Shown piece by piece: positions 8,824 to 17,269 of a stretch of 64,000 nucleotides of DNA. How positions within the stretch are numbered: the stretch's first letter is position 1; the number at the start of each line of letters is the position of its first letter. Both the position numbers and the translations under genes were made by a program. The DNA comes from Microvirga sp. SRT01 (GTDB lineage Bacteria; Pseudomonadota; Alphaproteobacteria; Sphingomonadales; Sphingomonadaceae), in the NCBI GenBank assembly GCA_018139225.1, contig JAGSNX010000007.1:62001-126000 (forward strand), written 5' to 3'. The notes beneath the pieces are model-generated. The model did no database searches. It worked only from the letters and a program-made list of their open reading frames with translations, and was not told the DNA's origin.

Positions 8824-10902
8824 CTAGCGCCCGTCCTCCTCGACGATCGCGACATCCCAAGGGATCAAGGAAAGCGGTGCGCCAGCCGCGACCTTACGCG
8901 TCTTCAGCAATTCCGTGCCGCCGCGAGTGAACGACAGGTGTTGCGGGCTCGCCGAATAGTTGAAGACGTAATGGACGCGGTGCCCGTTCTTCAGCGTGCC
9001 ACCCTTCACGATCAACGGGAAACGAACGCCAGGCAGGGTCGGCTGCACGCCCGCCCGCTCGACCTCCGCCGCGACGATCCTTTCGACCAGCGCATCGCTG
9101 GGCATGAAGCCGATATAGCTGACCTCGCCCTTGCCCCAGTCGTTGCGCGTCATCGCCGCGGACGCGGGCCACGACGGATGCTTGTAGCGCGCGACGACCT
9201 TGGCGGTGGTGGGGGTCAGCATCTCCATCCACCAGCGTGCCGTGTTGTCCGTCTCGCCGACGCCGAACGGATCGCCGTCGAGCGTGACGCCCTCCGGGAT
9301 CGTGAACTGCTGATACGTCACGCCCGCCGCCTCCGCGATCGCGCCGGGCTGCGTCGCGTAGCGCACTTTGGTGTTCTCGTCGGAAAAGCCGCTCTTGAAC
9401 GTATAGAGCAGGTGGCCGCCGCGCTTGGCGAAGTCGTTCAGCCGGCCGATCTCGGCATCGCTGGCCGCGTAAAGGGCGGGCACCACGATCAGCTTGTAGT
9501 CGTCCAGCTTCGCGGTGGAGTCCGGCGACAGAATGTCGACCTCGACGTTCATCCGGTACAACGCGTCGTAAAACGGCCGCAGCACCTGATTATAGTCGAC
9601 GCCACCGTCCGGCTTGAACGAGTCGAAGGCGCTGAGCGCGATATTGCTGACGTAGATCGCGACGCGGTTGCGCTTGGACATGCCCGCGAGTTTCGGCCCG
9701 ATGCGTTTCAGGTCGGCCCCCACCGTCGATGCCTCCGCATAGACGGCGTTCGGCTTGTAATCCTGCGACAGCAGCCCGCGCCAATAGGTTTCGATCGCGT
9801 TCGCGGTCGTTGCCCAGTGCCAGTATTCGACCATCTGCGCGCCCGACGCCAGGTGGCTGAACGCCTGCAAGCGCAACTGGCCGGGATAGGGAGTCCAGTG
9901 CGCAAAACCCTGCGCCTCCGTCTCCAGCACCAAGTAATTCTGGCCGTTGCGCATGGATCGGGTCACGTCGCCGCCGAACGCGATTTCCGCCCCCGTCAGC
10001 TTGTCCTGACTGGGATGATAGATGTCGATGCCCGCGATATCGAGCGGCCTCGCCGATTTCCAGTGATCGACCTCCGGCTGGATGCCGAACGAATGACCGC
10101 GCCAGCCGAGATCGAAGTTCTGCGTCAGGAACTGACCTGGTTTCGCATGCGCGCGCACGAGCTTCGCCTGCCACGTCAGGAAGTCGGTGACGAGGCTGCG
10201 CTGGAACGTTGCGAAGGCGTTCGACAGGCTGGCGTTGATCGATCCGTTGACGGAGGGGAAGTCCTCCCACCTGTTGATGCGGTTGCTCCAGTAGTCGAGG
10301 CCGTATGCCTTGTTCATCGCATCGAGGCTCGGCCACTTCGTCTTCATCGATGCGACGAAGGCGGTCTGCACGTTCGGGCCGCTGGTGTTGTAAGCCTTGG
10401 TCTCGTTATCGAGCTGATAGCCGATGACGGCGGGATGATCCTTCACGTGATCGATCAGTGCGACGATCACGCGTTCCGACGCGGCGCGGTAGTCTGGATC
10501 GGTGATGTCCATGTTCTGCCGCCGGCCATACTCCGCGCGACCCTGCGGCGTGACGACCAGCACGTTCGGATGGGTGCGCGCCAACCACGTCGGCACCGCA
10601 TAGGTGGGCGTACCGACGATGACCTTGATGCCCTGACGATGCATCGCCGCCAGCATCCGATCGACATGGCTGAAGTCGAAAACTCCCGGCTGCCGCTCCA
10701 GCGTTCCCCATGTCGACTCCGCGATGCGGACGACCGTGATGCCCGCCGCCCTCATCATTCGCGCATCCTCGTCGACCCGGTCGACCGGCGTGTATTCGTC
10801 GTAATAGGCGACCCCGTAGAGGATCGTGTTCGGCAACTGAGCTGCGGCCGGAAGCGATACGACAGCAGTCAACGACAGTCCGACCGCACCTAAAATCCGC
10901 AT
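8824..10902 (-). CDS. Secreted GH42 beta-galactosidase
   Basis: A 692-aa glycoside hydrolase family 42 enzyme that removes beta-linked galactose from short oligosaccharides. A signal peptide (MRILGAVGLSLTAVVSLPAA) implies a periplasmic or extracellular location, unlike many cytoplasmic GH42 enzymes. The barrel starts with YGVAYYDEYTP; the acid/base is the Glu of IGYQLDNE (E167) and the likely nucleophile is the Glu of LVLETEAQG (E327). A trimerisation-like middle domain (VAIYVSNIALSAFDSF) and a C-terminal beta-sandwich follow. The ATG at 10902 has TGGAG 9 bases upstream; GTG at 10911 is an alternative. It follows the hybrid kinase gene by 57 bp, and may be controlled by or co-transcribed with it. 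Confidence 0.88.
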   Translation of the reverse strand: MRILGAVGLSLTAVVSLPAAAQLPNTILYGVAYYDEYTPVDRVDEDARMMRAAGITVVRIAESTWGTLERQPGVFDFSHVDRMLAAMHRQGIKVIVGTPTYAVPTWLARTHPNVLVVTPQGRAEYGRRQNMDITDPDYRAASERVIVALIDHVKDHPAVIGYQLDNETKAYNTSGPNVQTAFVASMKTKWPSLDAMNKAYGLDYWSNRINRWEDFPSVNGSINASLSNAFATFQRSLVTDFLTWQAKLVRAHAKPGQFLTQNFDLGWRGHSFGIQPEVDHWKSARPLDIAGIDIYHPSQDKLTGAEIAFGGDVTRSMRNGQNYLVLETEAQGFAHWTPYPGQLRLQAFSHLASGAQMVEYWHWATTANAIETYWRGLLSQDYKPNAVYAEASTVGADLKRIGPKLAGMSKRNRVAIYVSNIALSAFDSFKPDGGVDYNQVLRPFYDALYRMNVEVDILSPDSTAKLDDYKLIVVPALYAASDAEIGRLNDFAKRGGHLLYTFKSGFSDENTKVRYATQPGAIAEAAGVTYQQFTIPEGVTLDGDPFGVGETDNTARWWMEMLTPTTAKVVARYKHPSWPASAAMTRNDWGKGEVSYIGFMPSDALVERIVAAEVERAGVQPTLPGVRFPLIVKGGTLKNGHRVHYVFNYSASPQHLSFTRGGTELLKTRKVAAGAPLSLIPWDVAIVEEDGR

Positions 10903-10959
10903 CGCCGTCACTCCATTTTGTCCGAGTATAAGGCGCTGGTTCGGAACGACAACACCGTG

Positions 10960-13900
10960 TCAGTGGCTGGCGGCTTCCGCCAGTATCGCGATCAGGTCCG
11001 CCTGACGGAACGGCTTCACCAGCCGCGGCAGGTCGGGCGCGATCCCTTCGACATCGGCATAACCGGATACGATCAGGACACGCGTGGCCGGCAGCCGGCG
11101 TAGCACGTCGCGCGCAAGCTCGGTGCCGGTCTTGCCCGGCATCAGATGATCGGTGACGAGCAGGTCGGGCCGCAACCCGGCATCCAGCCGGCTGAGCGCA
11201 TCCTCAGCAGAGTTCGCCTCGATTACCGCATAGCCCAGATCGGCGAGCATGTCGGCGGTGCTGGAGCGCACCAGTTCCTCGTCGTCCACGACCAGTACCG
11301 ATCCCGCGCGCGGCGTGGTGGCCACCTCGTCCGCACGCTCGATGCCATCCGGGCTGGCATCGGTACTCGGCAGCCACAGGACGACGGCGGTTCCAAGCCC
11401 CGGCCGGCTGTCGATCGTCAGTGCACCGCCGAGCTGCGCCGCAAGGCCGTGGACCATCGACAGCCCAAGCCCGGTTCCCTTCCCGATACCCTTGGTCGAA
11501 AAGAACGGCTCTACCGCGCGCCGCAGCGTATCCGGGTCCATACCGGTGCCCGTATCCGCCACCGCCAGCCGCACGTAATGGCCCGACCGGAGCCCTGCCC
11601 GTTGCGCCTCGTCCGACGTGGCGGGGCGCGCCGTGATGCTGAGCCTGCCACCCTCCGGCATCGCATCGCGGGCGTTCACGCTGAGGTTCAGGATGGCCAT
11701 CTCCAGCTGGTTCTGGTCGGCGACGGCCGCGGGCAGGTCGTTCGCGACCTCGACGTCCAGCTTGATCTGCGGACCCGACGTGCTGGCGACCAGATCGGCC
11801 ATCCCGCCCACCAGCGCCTTCAGGTCGACGGCGCGCGGCTGGAGCGGTTGCCGGCGCGCGAACGCCAGCAACCGCTGGACCAGCGTCCTGGCGCGATCGG
11901 CCGACTGGATCGCACCGGCGATCAGGCGCTGCTCCCGCTCGCCGCCCAGTCCCTTGCGCTGGAGCATGTCGAGGCTGCCGACGATCGGCGTCAGCAGGTT
12001 GTTGAAATCATGCGCGACACCACCGGTCAGACTGCCCATCGCCTCCATCTTCTGGCTCTGGCGCAGAGCTTCCTGCGTCGCCGCGAGATCGGCTTCGGCG
12101 CGCAGACGATCGGAGATGTCGTTCGCCAGATGGAATGCGCCGATGATCCGGCCGCTGTCGTCGCGCAGCGGCGTGTAGGTGATCTCCCAGGCGGGCTGAC
12201 CCAGTTCGGGACGGCCGAACGTTTCGACGATCGTGAACGTCTCGCCGTTCAGCGCGCGCCGCATCAGTCCGCGCATGACCTCCCGCTGTTCGGGTATGAA
12301 CAGGTCGGGAAAGACGTCGCCGATCTTCGTGTCGAAGCCGTTGACGCGGCGAAACTCGTCATTGTGCGCCTTGTTGAAGGCGATCAGGCGCAGATTGGCA
12401 TCGAACGCGCAGATCGGCGAGCCCGTCGATTCAACAATATCGTGATATTGGCGGATCTGCGTAGTCCGCTCCAGCACCTGCCGTTCCAGCGTCTCGTTCA
12501 GGTCGAGCAGCCGGTCCTCGGCCTGCTTGCGCGCGCTGATGTCGTTGAACAGGATCGCGACACGGTTCGGATCCGCGTCGCTCGGACGGAAGGCGTGCAC
12601 GTCGAACCAGCGGCCCATCGCCCGGGAGCCGTTTTCGAACCGCACAGGCTCGCCCGTCTGCGCGACCCGGCCGTAAACGTCGAACCAGTGTTGCTCATGC
12701 TCTGGTACGAGGTCGCGCATCCAGCGACCGACGGCCCCGATCAGGCCCGTCTGCCGTTCGAACGCGGGGTTCACCTCGTCGAAGCGGTAGTCGACGGCGC
12801 GGTCGCCCTCGAACCTCATCTCCACCACGCAGAAGCCGACATCCACCGCCTCGAACAGGGTGCGGTAGCGTTCCTCGCTCTCGCGCAGCCGCGCCTCCGC
12901 GCCGACGCGCTGGACGTGCGCCCAACAGCGTTCGACCACGGTCTCGACCAGGGCGACATCCTCGCCCCGCCACGTGCGCGGGCGATCCTGATGCACCGCC
13001 ATCATCGCCACCAGCCGTCCGTCCTTGACCAGCGGGCAGCAGATGATCGCGCCGACGCCGATCGACAGGAACATGTCGCGCCCATCGGCCGGGGCAAGTT
13101 CCGCCGGGACGTCGGATACGACCAGCGTCCGACCCTTGCGCATGTCGGCGGCGGCACGCGATCCGAACAGGTCCAGGCTGTAGGTGCCGGCGGAGCTGGC
13201 GATGCCGGGCGCGACATAGTCGTCGCGGATGAAGAACCGGTCGCTGTCGGCGTCGACATCCGCATAGGCGCAGCGCGAGGCGTCGACATGCCGCGCCAGC
13301 AGTTCCGCCGCGGCCAGCATGGCGGTGGGGGCGTCGGTCGCCGCCTGGAGCGTCTCGTCGAGGTCGCGCAGGAAACGCAGGCGCCGCTCGCTGGTGCGAA
13401 GGACGTCCTCCGCCCGCTTGCGCTCCGTCACATCGACGGCGGTGCCGACGATCCGCATGCAGCGGCCATGCTCGTCGAACTGACTGCGGCCCTTGGCGGC
13501 GATCCAGCGGACGACCCCGTCATCCTTGCCGACCGCGCGATACTCGACATCGTAGAGCGTGCGCCGGTCGGGATCGCAGGCGGCGGCATAGGCGGCGAAG
13601 GTTCGGTCGCGATCCTCCGGATGAACGCCCTCGCGAAAATCCTGCATCGTCACCGGCACGTCCGCGAAGATCCCGAACATCCGCTTCACGATCGGCGGCC
13701 AGATCAGCACGTCGGCGACCACGTCGACGTCCCAGAACCCCACATCGGCGGCCTCCGTCGCCATCCGCAGCCGTTCCTCGCTCCTCGCGAGCGCGGCGCG
13801 GTTCTCCTGACGCTCGGTCATGTCGAGCATGGCGCCGATCATGCGCTGCGCGACGCCATCGTCGTCGCGGATCACATGGCCGCGATCCAGCACGCTGGCG

Positions 13901-14781
13901 TAACTGCCGTCGAAGCGGCGGAACCGATACTCGCCGCTCCAGCTTTCGGCGCCGCCGTCGATAGCGGCGTGGATGCTGCCGTCGATCCGTTCGCGGTCAT
14001 CGGGGTGGATGTGCGCGATCCACCACTCGCCGGTCGCCTCCACCTCGTCCGGCTCGTAACCGTAATGGGCCGCCAGCGCAGCATTCCAGATCACGTGATT
14101 GGTCGCGAAATCCCAATCCCAGACGGCATCGTTGGTGGCGCGCGCGACCAGCCGGTACCGCTCCTCGATCGCCCGCAGCGCGGTTTCCGCCTGCTGCTGC
14201 CGCGCGACCGTCCGGGTGAGTTCCTCGCCGCGCTGTTCCTGCTCCCTCAACGCGCGGCGAAGCTCCAGCTGCGTCATGACCTGACGCGCCAACACCTCCA
14301 GCACCAGCCGCTGATGCGCCGTAATCCCATCCGGCCGCGGCACCCGGTCGAGCACGCAAACGGTACCAATCGGCAAACCACTCGCACTACGCAGCAACGC
14401 CCCCGCATAAAACCGCAAACCACCCTCCGCAGTGACCAGCGGATTGGCCGCGAAGCGTTCGTCCGCACGCGTATCGGGCACGACCATGACGTCGTTCTGG
14501 AGGATGGCGTGCGCACAGATCGACACGTCGAGCGGCAGTTCGCGCCCGCCGATCCCCAACTCGGCCTTAAACCACTGGCGATCGGTCGACACTAGGTTCA
14601 CGACCGCGATTGGCGCTCCGAAGGTTTCCGCCGCCAGCCGGACCAGGTCGTCAAAATCGGGCTCGCGCGGGGTGTCGAGGATCGCATAACTTTCTAGCGC
14701 CGCGATCCGCTCCGCCTCCGACCAGGATGCGGGATTGAGCGGGGTACGGCGGGCCGGGGCCGCAATGTCGTGCGCATCCAT
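10960..14781 (-). CDS. Hybrid sensor histidine kinase: GAF-PAS-PAS-GAF-PAS-PAS-HisKA-HATPase-REC
   Basis: A 1273-aa soluble hybrid kinase without a convincing membrane segment. Approximate layout: GAF 25-175 (YAILDTPREPDFDDL), PAS 205-325, PAS 335-460, GAF 480-635, PAS 645-770, PAS 780-895, HisKA 915-980 with phospho-acceptor His924 (GGVAHDFNNLLTP), ATPase 1025-1135 (NLSVNARDAMP, DTGTGMD, GTGLGLSM), receiver 1153-1268 with Asp1211 (VTDHLMPG). No output domain is attached, so it must signal to a separate phosphotransfer protein or regulator. The kinase core is almost the same as that of the kinase at 26607-28241. It heads the GH42-SDR-protease-DUF5695 run and is divergent from the halogenase, 92 bp apart. 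The ligand is unknown. Confidence 0.9.
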   Translation of the reverse strand: MDAHDIAAPARRTPLNPASWSEAERIAALESYAILDTPREPDFDDLVRLAAETFGAPIAVVNLVSTDRQWFKAELGIGGRELPLDVSICAHAILQNDVMVVPDTRADERFAANPLVTAEGGLRFYAGALLRSASGLPIGTVCVLDRVPRPDGITAHQRLVLEVLARQVMTQLELRRALREQEQRGEELTRTVARQQQAETALRAIEERYRLVARATNDAVWDWDFATNHVIWNAALAAHYGYEPDEVEATGEWWIAHIHPDDRERIDGSIHAAIDGGAESWSGEYRFRRFDGSYASVLDRGHVIRDDDGVAQRMIGAMLDMTERQENRAALARSEERLRMATEAADVGFWDVDVVADVLIWPPIVKRMFGIFADVPVTMQDFREGVHPEDRDRTFAAYAAACDPDRRTLYDVEYRAVGKDDGVVRWIAAKGRSQFDEHGRCMRIVGTAVDVTERKRAEDVLRTSERRLRFLRDLDETLQAATDAPTAMLAAAELLARHVDASRCAYADVDADSDRFFIRDDYVAPGIASSAGTYSLDLFGSRAAADMRKGRTLVVSDVPAELAPADGRDMFLSIGVGAIICCPLVKDGRLVAMMAVHQDRPRTWRGEDVALVETVVERCWAHVQRVGAEARLRESEERYRTLFEAVDVGFCVVEMRFEGDRAVDYRFDEVNPAFERQTGLIGAVGRWMRDLVPEHEQHWFDVYGRVAQTGEPVRFENGSRAMGRWFDVHAFRPSDADPNRVAILFNDISARKQAEDRLLDLNETLERQVLERTTQIRQYHDIVESTGSPICAFDANLRLIAFNKAHNDEFRRVNGFDTKIGDVFPDLFIPEQREVMRGLMRRALNGETFTIVETFGRPELGQPAWEITYTPLRDDSGRIIGAFHLANDISDRLRAEADLAATQEALRQSQKMEAMGSLTGGVAHDFNNLLTPIVGSLDMLQRKGLGGEREQRLIAGAIQSADRARTLVQRLLAFARRQPLQPRAVDLKALVGGMADLVASTSGPQIKLDVEVANDLPAAVADQNQLEMAILNLSVNARDAMPEGGRLSITARPATSDEAQRAGLRSGHYVRLAVADTGTGMDPDTLRRAVEPFFSTKGIGKGTGLGLSMVHGLAAQLGGALTIDSRPGLGTAVVLWLPSTDASPDGIERADEVATTPRAGSVLVVDDEELVRSSTADMLADLGYAVIEANSAEDALSRLDAGLRPDLLVTDHLMPGKTGTELARDVLRRLPATRVLIVSGYADVEGIAPDLPRLVKPFRQADLIAILAEAASH

Positions 14782-14873
14782 TGCGCGAGGCTAGCAGCCC
14801 AAGCCGGTCTCGGCAGCCGGAAAACGCGCGCCAATCCGGGTGCATTTGCTGCCGGATCGGCCTACCAAGCGAT

Positions 14874-16373
14874 ATGGACCCGCAGGCACGAATACGGCGC
14901 GTCGTAATCCTGGGGGGTGGGACTGCCGGCTGGATGACGGCGGCGGCGCTGTCGCGCAGCTTCGGCCGCTCCGTATCGATCACGCTGCTGGAGTCGGAGG
15001 AGATCGGCACCGTTGGGGTCGGCGAGGCGACGATCCCGACGATCCACTGGTTCAACGACCTGATCGGTCTGGACGAGGCGGAGTTCCTCCGCGCGACCAA
15101 GGCGACGTTCAAGCTGGGTATCGAGTTCGTCGACTGGGCGGCGCCGGGCAGCCGCTACTTCCACCCGTTCGGCCAGTTCGGCGCGTCGCTGCCGGGGGTC
15201 GCCTTCCACCATCGCTGGCTGAAGGCACAAGCGGAGGGGCTGGACATGCCGCTATCCGATCTATCGCTGGCGGGCAGACTGGCGGCGCAGGGACGGTTCG
15301 CGAAGCCTGCCGGCGATGGGCGATCGATCCTCTCGACGCTCGGCTACGCCTATCATTTCGATGCCGGCCTCTATGCGGCCTATCTGCGCCGGCTGAGCGA
15401 GCGGCACGGCGTGCAGCGGGTCGAGGGTAAGATGCAGGCGGTCGAGCGGCACCCGGAGACGGGCTTCGTCACGGCGCTCACGACGGAGCGCGGCGAGCGG
15501 CTGGAGGGTGACCTGTTCGTCGACTGCTCGGGTTTCAGTGCGCTGCTAATTGGAAAGGCAATGGGGGAGGTGTTCGAGGACTGGTCCCACTGGTTGCCCT
15601 GTAACCGCGCGGTGGCGGTCCCGTGCGCGCGGACCGCGGCGACGACGCCCTTTACGCGGTCCACGGCGCGTGCGGCGGGATGGCAGTGGCGGATCCCGCT
15701 CCAGCATCGCACCGGGAACGGGTATGTCTATGCGTCACGATATATCTCGGACGACGAAGCGGCGGCGACCCTGCTTGCGAACCTCGACGGCGAAGCATTG
15801 GCGGAACCGCGCATGCTATGCTTCGCCGCGGGTATGCGGCGGCGCGCGTGGCGGGGCAATGTCGTAGCGGTCGGGCTGTCATCGGGGTTTCTGGAGCCGT
15901 TGGAATCGACCAGCATCCACCTGATCCAGAGCGGCATTACCAAATTGCTGACGCTGTTCCCCGACCGTAATTGCGACCCCGCGCTCGCCGATCGGTACAA
16001 CCAGTTGCTGGGACGAGACATGGACGGGATCAGGGACTTCCTGATCCTCCACTATCACGCGACAAGCGGACGTGACGAACCGCTGTGGCGACACTGCCGG
16101 ACGATGACGCTGCCCGACACGCTGCTGGCGCGAGAGGAGCAGTATCGCCGCTCCGGCCGGCTGATGCTCGACCCCGAGGAGCTATTTCGCGACGCAAGCT
16201 GGCTGGCGGTGCTGAACGGGCAGGGGATCACGGCAACGGGGTACAACCCGCTGGCGGACGCGATCGACAGCGCCACCAATCGCGCGCAGGTGCAGCAGAT
16301 CGCCGACGTCATCACGCGCGCGGCACCGACGCTGCCGCTGCACGACACGGTGCTGGCGGAGCTGATGGCGTGA
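14874..16373 (+). CDS. Flavin-dependent tryptophan-halogenase family protein (PrnA-like)
   Basis: A 499-aa FADH2-dependent halogenase family member. GGGTAGW (residues 14-20) and GVGEATIP (48-55) are the flavin-binding motifs; WQWRIP (270-275) is the family WxWxIP box; the lysine that carries the hypohalous acid aligns with K80 and the partner glutamate with E344 (PLEST). All key residues are present, so the enzyme should be active with a flavin reductase, which is not in the window. Tryptophan itself need not be the substrate: relatives next to TonB receptors act on indoles or have unknown substrates. ATG at 14874 is chosen because the flavin domain starts directly there. It is coupled to the next gene by a GTGA overlap. 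Confidence 0.9.
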   Translation: MDPQARIRRVVILGGGTAGWMTAAALSRSFGRSVSITLLESEEIGTVGVGEATIPTIHWFNDLIGLDEAEFLRATKATFKLGIEFVDWAAPGSRYFHPFGQFGASLPGVAFHHRWLKAQAEGLDMPLSDLSLAGRLAAQGRFAKPAGDGRSILSTLGYAYHFDAGLYAAYLRRLSERHGVQRVEGKMQAVERHPETGFVTALTTERGERLEGDLFVDCSGFSALLIGKAMGEVFEDWSHWLPCNRAVAVPCARTAATTPFTRSTARAAGWQWRIPLQHRTGNGYVYASRYISDDEAAATLLANLDGEALAEPRMLCFAAGMRRRAWRGNVVAVGLSSGFLEPLESTSIHLIQSGITKLLTLFPDRNCDPALADRYNQLLGRDMDGIRDFLILHYHATSGRDEPLWRHCRTMTLPDTLLAREEQYRRSGRLMLDPEELFRDASWLAVLNGQGITATGYNPLADAIDSATNRAQVQQIADVITRAAPTLPLHDTVLAELMA

Positions 16374-17047
16374 TCCGGCCCGACATCGCCGCACGGCGGA
16401 TCGGACAGGAGGCACAGCCGATCGCGATCATCGACGGCTTCCACCCCGATCCGGATGCGCTGCGTCTTGCGGCCGCGCGCGCCGCGTTCGAGCCGAGCCG
16501 GAACCACTATCCTGGCATCCGCGCCACGCTGCCGGTCGATTATTTCGACCGCGTCCGGCCCGCCCTGACGACGGCGCTGAGAGGTGTGTTCGGACTGGCG
16601 GGCGACGTGGCGCTGATCGACGCCAGCTTCTCGATCGTCACGCACCCGCCGGAGACGCTGAGCGTGCAGCAGCGACTGCCACATATGGACGCCGTGGACC
16701 TGAACCGCATTGCGCTCGTCCAGTATCTGGACCCGGCCGGTGGCGACGGCACCGCGTTCTTCCGGCATCGCGCGACCGGGTACGAGACGATCGACGCAAT
16801 GCGGTCCGAGCGGTACCTTGCGACGCTCAATGCGGAGTTGCAGCAGGGCGGAGCGCCGCCGGCGAGCTATGTGACGGAGTCGACGCCGCTGTTTGAGCGG
16901 ATCGCGCAGGTCGACGCACGGTACAATCGTGCGGTGCTGTATCGTAGCGCGTTGCTGCACAGCGGGGCGATCGCACCCGACGCAGTGCTGAGCGACGACC
17001 CGACACGCGGGCGGCTGACGGTGACGGCGTTCCTGTCGCTGGGCTGA
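16370..17047 (+). CDS. DUF6445-like protein
   Basis: A 225-aa protein with no signal peptide. It starts at a GTG that overlaps the halogenase stop (16370-16373), so the two are translationally coupled. Features are IAIIDGFHPDPDALRLAAA near residue 20, a conserved middle RLPHMDAVDLNRIALVQYL, GGDGTAFFRHRATGYE and a C-terminal LLHSGAI. The order H-x-D plus a later His resembles the jelly-roll 2-oxoglutarate/Fe(II) dioxygenase pattern (HMD ... LLHSG), which I infer but cannot prove. I recognise it as DUF6445-type, a family that often sits next to flavin halogenases in this group; its reaction is unknown. Confidence 0.75.
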   Translation: MIRPDIAARRIGQEAQPIAIIDGFHPDPDALRLAAARAAFEPSRNHYPGIRATLPVDYFDRVRPALTTALRGVFGLAGDVALIDASFSIVTHPPETLSVQQRLPHMDAVDLNRIALVQYLDPAGGDGTAFFRHRATGYETIDAMRSERYLATLNAELQQGGAPPASYVTESTPLFERIAQVDARYNRAVLYRSALLHSGAIAPDAVLSDDPTRGRLTVTAFLSLG

Positions 17048-17233
17048 AGTCGGACGGATCGACATTCAGGCTGGAATTCAAACGATTACCGCAGGTGCGC
17101 CGTCACCCGGACTTGGTTCGGATCATGGGCCTTCGCGGGAGCACATCGAGTGCCGGGGCAGGTCGTTGTCCTTGCCCGAACACGGCAGGTATTCAGCACG
17201 TCCGGAGTGATGAGCTTATAAGAATGAGGAGGG

Positions 17234-17268
17234 CAAGAAAGCCGGATCGAGCCTGAACGTCGATCCGG
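17234..17268 (-). terminator. Rho-independent terminator after the six-hairpin gene
   Basis: Read on the minus strand, a perfect 9-bp stem CCGGATCGA / TCGATCCGG with a 9-nt loop comes directly after the stop codon of the gene at 17270-19303 and is followed by CTTTCTT. The T-tract is broken by a C, so strength is uncertain. Confidence 0.6.
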
Positions 17269-17269
17269 T

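Noticed and set aside
11146..14595. An 1149-codon plus-strand open frame antisense to the hybrid kinase
   Set aside because: No recognisable domain; the kinase on the other strand has every expected motif.
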